Position numbers and translations under genes: made by a program
NCBI RefSeq assembly: GCF_030936135.1
Contig: NC_082613.1
Coordinates: 2,976,001 to 3,040,000, forward strand
Direction: 5' to 3'
DNA from: Gavia stellata
Taxonomy: Eukaryota > Chordata > Aves > Gaviiformes > Gaviidae
Length of the DNA: 64,000 nt
Notes under the pieces: generated by a model
What the model was told of the DNA's origin: nothing
Database searches by the model: none
The model's input: the letters and a program-made list of their open reading frames with translations, nothing else
Shown here: piece by piece, positions 58,484-64,000 of the stretch
Numbering within the stretch: the first letter of the stretch is position 1
Layout: the number at the start of each line of letters is the position of its first letter

Positions 58484-59139
58484 ATGACAGCCTGTAATAT
58501 TTTTTGTTTCCTAGCAAGAGTATAAGCAGGGCAGGGCTTTAGGAATTACAAGAACAGCTTTTGTTCCCTGGTATGGTACTGGATTAATTTCCTTATTTTA
58601 TGTGGGATCATCATTTCAGGGCACCTTTGTAATCCCTTGGGAAGTCCTACATAAAAAGAGTGCTGGCTTGACTTCTGTATCATCTTTTTGCTTCCTGTAA
58701 CATCCCCGATCTCCCTTCTGTTCACATTCCTGAGGTGAGTTACTGACGGCACAAGGAAGACCTTGGAGACGTGCTTTCTTCAACATGCAGGACTTCATAG
58801 AACTGGCATCTACACTGTCTTTTACTGAATCTCCTTTAATTTGGAGAGCGTAGGAGGTTTTGTGCCATCTGTCTGTTTATAAGTTATTCAAGGAATTATT
58901 TTTACCTGGGATGTTACTATGACAACAGACGGTTGGTAGAGTCTTCACCAAATGCTTTTCTAATGTTGTCCAACTGCTGCTAAATCAGTAGGATCTGGTG
59001 TTTTGCTGTGGTTTCAATAATGAAGACAGTGTGAAAGAGGTGTAAATACTTGGTTTGCCAAATCTGCATTCTCCAGGTATTTTTAGATTATTAATGCAAT
59101 GCATTGGGCAGTAATACATAGCGCAAACAACCTTGATTT

Positions 59140-59157
59140 CCCCCCCCCCCGCCCCCC
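59140..59157 (+). repeat. C11-G-C6 run
   Basis: Cytosine-rich run, equivalent to a G-rich run on the - strand. Confidence 0.9.
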
Positions 59158-62100
59158 ATTCTGTGGGATGAGAATAGGAAGAAAGTAAATTTTATCAGTA
59201 AATTATATATCAATCTAAATGTATATTCTTAGGGAGCTTTTTTTCATCATTCATATCTTCTGTGCAGTCCCTTTATTGAAGTATTGCTACCCTGCTATGT
59301 GCCCGTTTACAGCATTATTGTAAACCGCAGCGCAGTTTTGATTTCTGTGCTCTGCTCTTGCAGATCTACAAATTCTAACTTCAGCAAGTTGATTATTGAT
59401 AACATCTAACACCCTAAGAGAGCTCTGCATCTCCCTGCAAGTTGGCGGTCCAAAAACCCTCTTAGGAAGTTAGAAACCACTGACGTAGGAAGTGTTCTTG
59501 CTGCCGTTGGCTCTCCTGTAGCAACACATTTTAGTTAGCCGAAGACGCTGGTGGCAGAGAAATGGAACATAGTGATCCTTGCAACGGAATGCACTTTGCT
59601 GAAACGGTTCTTAGCCGGCTTCTGATGGAACGTTGCAGGGGGTGACTCTCATTAGGCTAACGATGAAGCAAAGCAATCAATGTCTACACCTGGCTGGAGA
59701 TTTATTTTCCAATGAAAGACTGTGCAGTTGCTGTGTAGCGAGTCCAAGTTTGAAGTTAGACTTGCTGGCAGAGTGGCTTGCTTTTCACCCCCTTTGGGGT
59801 GAAACTTCCTGATAATCAGCACATTCAGCAAAAAGAATGAATTTTGGAAGGTCTGGGGATTTATGGAAACTGTTTGGCTTTCCTACCCCATTGGTGTGCG
59901 TGGAAATCCTTTTTTAATACAAATCTGTTTCAGTAAGTTTGTAAAATATTGACAGAATACAATTATGTGAGTGCAGATAGTCTGATTTTTAGGGGGAAGA
60001 ACTCTTCAGAGGTCTGTAACAAACCAGTGCTTTTGTAACCTCAAAGACTGTCAGCAGAGACTTTTGACCACTTTTAAATAAGCTGATTATCAGGAGCCCT
60101 CGAAAACACGTCTGTGAAAGGGCAAGGTTTTTTGATGTTTGGGCCTGTAATAACCTTATTTCATAAATACGTCAGTGGCATTTATCGCTAGCTGGCAGGA
60201 AAAACTAGAAATGCATTAAGTGCAACTCTCTGGTAAACTTTCTAGACCTCTGCTCTGATGTTTTACTCGTGCAAAATGTTTCTAGTGCTTTGGAATAGAA
60301 AAAAGCTGTGATCCTTCCCATTTCTGCTGCTGGGGTTTGAGATAGGACGAAGCCTGAAGGCAGGTGTAGATGAGGACAGATAACAAAACCGTGCCCTTGC
60401 GTAGGTCTTTTGAACTGTTCTGCTTAAAGATTGCATGATGTAGTCCTTAAAGGAGATATTTTGTACTTTCCTGTAGGTGCTTTGGGATAGAGCAGTGACT
60501 AGGGGTGACAGCCTGAAGAGGCCGTTGGCGGTGGCTGAGGATGGAGGCTGCTAGCTGTCGGGGAGGTGCTACGAAGGAAGCAGTTACCAGTAAGGACGCC
60601 TGTTCTGGGACACTATTAGATTCTGAGATACCAAAGCAGGTTTTCTGGCTTAAGCCACTGGCAAGTTATGGGGATTTTTTTCATATTTTACCTTTTTCAG
60701 TCCCCATGCAAGTGGCTGTCTAACTTTGTTGAGATCTCCCTTTAAATCAAAACACTAAATTGTCATCTACTGAAATTAAACTCTGCGCAGCGGTTGGACG
60801 GTCATACACTTAATCGCACCAAATTCAGTGCTTTTTCATTATACCTTGTTTTATATGTAGTACCTGCTTAACTAAGCTAGCTTATTTCACAGTATTCAGT
60901 CTTTGGAGCCAGGGTGTGGTAGTGATTTATGCTTTTTTCATTAATGCTGGATCGGCCAACAGAAATTTGGAACAAAAGAAACGATTCAGGAGGTGTATCA
61001 GCATCACTCCAGTAGGTATGTAGCATTTTAAAAGTGAAGGCGAGGGAGACTGCTTTGTGTCCTCTAGTTTTATATATTTGACCTCTGTAAAACAGAAATT
61101 ACAACTAAAACATTAGAACTGTAATAACTCCTTGTTTGCTCTGACAAAGAGCAAGAGTTCCTAGTTTTAACCTCTTGGTCTGGTAAGGGTATCTTTTCAC
61201 TGTTCCTTGGCTGTATACTTGGTTGATGTAACTTGACAGTTCATTTGTTTGTCATCATCAAGGTTAGAAACACGGTGGGGTTTTTTGGTCCAGCAGCTCT
61301 GTCTTTCTAAAAATGCCACTTCAGAACTGGGGGGTGGTGGGCAGTAAGTCAGGAGAAGAAACACGAAGCAATTTTTACCAACCGGGAGTAGAGACAACTC
61401 CAAAGATTTCCTCGTGCTGAGCAAAGAATGAGCTCCTATGGGAAATGTAATCTGCCCATAGTGAGTAGAATACTAGATGGGGAAGAAGAGTGATTTTATG
61501 AGCCAGGTATCACTTCAGATTTTTTCCTTAACTTAGTGACCTTGCTGAGGATGGGAAAACACTGCACGTCGCTAATTCAGTTATTTCAAAGCATGTTATG
61601 GTGGAAGATAAATCCTAGAAGGAGAGTATTCATAAAGGAGTGGCTGACAGGGTGATCTTTAGACAGGTATTTTAGTTATTATTAATCCATTAGGGTTTAT
61701 TTTAAATGACGAATACAACCAAGGATGTGAACCTGTAGATCACAAATTGCACAGAGCTTCCTCCTGTTAAATTCCAAAAGCCTCCTGGTGAAATGAGAGT
61801 GGGTTGTGAGGCATAACCATCCTCAGAAACATACACAAAATGATCATCTGCCCTGGTCAATATGGCCTGTGTTACAACTTGAGAGAGCACGCAGCCCGTT
61901 TCCTTCTCAGCACCTTCTCCTGCCGGACTGATGCTCTAGAAGGTAAGTGGCCCGTAGAGGTAATGAAGAGGGTAAGTAAAAGGATACCAGGCATTTACGA
62001 AGCAGCACTTTTGTGCTCTTCAGTCATTGAACGCACGCGGTTTTTCGTTCAGAAATACTCCAGGCATTGAGGTCCTCAGTAGTCAAAAGCCCGTAGAGAA

Positions 62101-64000
62101 GCTTGCTCTGCGAGTGGAGTGTACGAGACCCTCTCCGCCAGTCCTGCAGTGTGAACAGAAGGGCACGCTGGGGGCCAGGGAAGCTAAACCGCAGCACAGT
62201 GGGGGGAAAGGTGGCAAATGTGAAAGTAATTCTGTGGTTGTTGGTCTTACTTGTTTTTTTAAAGTGTGAGGGTGTGGTTATGTTAGAGATAAACAGAAAG
62301 ATAGGAGGAGGGGAGGGAAAATAGGTGATGCACAGTATGTATGGTCACCGGCTTCACCAACACACCTCCGGTGAGAAGCCCACATGGGCTTTCCGGAAAA
62401 GCTCGTGGCTATTAAAGCATGCCTCAGTTGTTGCTCATACAGCAATAAAGAAGCCCTTTGAATTATTCCCAGGAACCCAGCTGGGCCATTAGTCAGTCTG
62501 GTAAAGTTTTGTCCAGAGGCAGAAAGCATCTCTAGCCTGGTGACCGCAGTGAATGTTCAGCCCGTTTGAAAGATTAGTTACAAGAGCCACCACATCGCAG
62601 AGAAAGGGGGATTTATAGGCAGTGCCTCTCTGACACCTCTGCCCACAGGAACTGTTGTACAAACAGGAGCCGCACAGTCCTGGATAGTTAAAATGGATTT
62701 TCTTCATGATCTAATGTCATCATTTCCAACGCAGTTAGTTTTGCAGCTTTCTCAGACTTCATTCTACAAGGCACTCTTCTTCCTCAGTAGAAAAAGAACG
62801 TTCTGCACATAATAAACCATTAGTTTTTCAAAGAAATCACACTCTGGAATCAAGACTGGGATTTCTCCACTAGATAGTAGCTTTTATGTATATGAGTGTG
62901 TATATTATGTATAGATGCATCTGCACATACACGTATTTGTATGCTTCAAAGAGAGGTACAGTAAGAAATAGTGCTGGCTTTTTCTTCATGCAAACGAAAA
63001 GGTGGTAACTGTGTGTGTCTGAGCTGAAGTGAATTGGCACGGCCCCAGACACTGCTGATTTCCACTAGCTGGCAATCTCACCCTGTTTCTTATAAGAAAT
63101 GCATTAAAAGTATTAATGATGATAACACAGAGAAATGTGGAATGATTAAAAAGGAAGTAAAATAGCAGAGGAGGGAGGAGGTCTGGAGGAGGGCAGTGTA
63201 CATCAGAGACTGTTATCAGAGATACAGAGCAGAGAAACCGACCCCTTTTTCACATTTTTAGAAAACCTTCGTCAGCGAAGCGGTCTGGTGGGATGCCCGG
63301 TTGCCCGTGCTGTAAAAGCACATCCCACGGCGGGTGATTACAGCCCACCCGTGAGAAGGGGGTTCTGCAAGGATGGGTTTTCTTTCCTGCAAGAACTTGC
63401 AGATAAATAAAAAAAGCAATGGGTTTGCAAAGCTCTGTAATTCTTTTACAATGTAAAAGCACTGGTAAGATAAGGATTTTATTCAGTATTATCTTTTCTC
63501 TAGCAGTAAAGCTGGCTTAAGACACTTCAGCTACCTGTCACTGAGGGCTGCTCCCCTTCCCATGGCAGTCCTGCCCATACTTTTTTTTTAATTGAACCCT
63601 AACTGTAAAAGACAAAATACCTTATTTCAGTGATTGGATTTACACCCTAGGCTGCACATTTAGCACAGCTAGCGCAGGGTAAAGGATCAGAATTAGCAAA
63701 GCTGGAGAAAATGTAATAGCAAGCTGCGTGCCAAGAACCCTGCTGCAGAGATCCTGATTGTCTCAGTGGTGTTAATTTGGTCGTCGCTGAGATAGTTAAC
63801 AGCGTTGCCATTGCAGTGGCGATCAGCAGAGCTCAGTTAGATGAGCCAAAGGGAGCTCGTCAGTGCTTTGCCTCTTTCCCTGAGTCCAACCGCATATTTA
63901 GGATGCCTTTGTAGAGATATTTGTGACAGGGCAAGGCCTTTGCATTAATTTCAACTTACGGACACATACGGATGGCTCTGAGGCGACGTGATGTAACTGG

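Larger units (their letters stand above)
55711..64000. other. Intergenic DNA downstream of YTHDF1
   Basis: No coding exon recognised on either strand. I looked for the miR-124 mature sequence expected in this direction from human synteny and did not see it, so it may lie beyond the right edge. Holds a near-perfect hairpin at 58445-58483 and several homopolymer runs. Confidence 0.65.

Noticed and set aside
54247-64000. A miR-124 gene expected downstream of YTHDF1 from human synteny
   Set aside because: I scanned both strands by eye for the mature miR-124 sequence and did not find it; it may lie outside the window.

Overview
This is vertebrate nuclear DNA, almost certainly from a bird. It has sparse genes with GT-AG introns and one GC-rich CpG-island promoter, and it carries a 5'-truncated CR1 LINE of the avian type. 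Three protein-coding genes can be rebuilt from splice signals and protein family motifs: the 3' end of NKAIN4 (+ strand), a complete BIRC7 (livin/ML-IAP, - strand) and a complete YTHDF1 (+ strand). From memory, their order and relative orientation match human 20q13.33 read in the opposite direction. This supports orthology and points to the avian chromosome corresponding to human 20q. I do not name a species.

Layout. 1-15.8 kb is the 3' part of NKAIN4: three coding exons (7260-7320, 10458-10542, 15777-15786) separated by large introns, with earlier exons lying left of the window. A small GC-rich, CRE-bearing island at about 4.95-5.33 kb sits inside an NKAIN4 intron. NKAIN4 and BIRC7 converge tail to tail in 15.8-20.5 kb. 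BIRC7 occupies 20.6-27.8 kb in seven coding exons encoding an inferred 413-aa protein, with a probable 5' noncoding part up to about 30.3 kb. Then comes about 9 kb of intergenic DNA containing the CR1 fragment at 35.0-35.5 kb. The YTHDF1 CpG island spans about 39.06-39.96 kb. YTHDF1 runs from 39.8 to 54.2 kb in five coding exons encoding 561 aa, with a 3' UTR of about 0.3-1.5 kb. The last 8 kb (55.7-64 kb) shows no gene I can support.

Functions. The genes are neighbours by ancient synteny, not an operon. NKAIN4 is a small membrane protein of the Na+/K+-ATPase-interacting family. BIRC7 is an inhibitor of apoptosis with E3 ligase architecture. YTHDF1 is a cytoplasmic reader of N6-methyladenosine in mRNA.

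The most interesting observations concern BIRC7. Unlike human livin, which has one BIR and a RING, this copy predicts BIR-BIR-UBA-RING. It keeps a DxVD-G caspase-type motif in the linker that aligns with the known human livin cleavage site. It also has a 46-nt micro-exon, a predicted 64-nt 5' UTR intron, and a UBA exon whose symmetric phases would let it be skipped in frame. I did not find a wholly new biological system; the novelty is in gene architecture and some unexplained noncoding elements.
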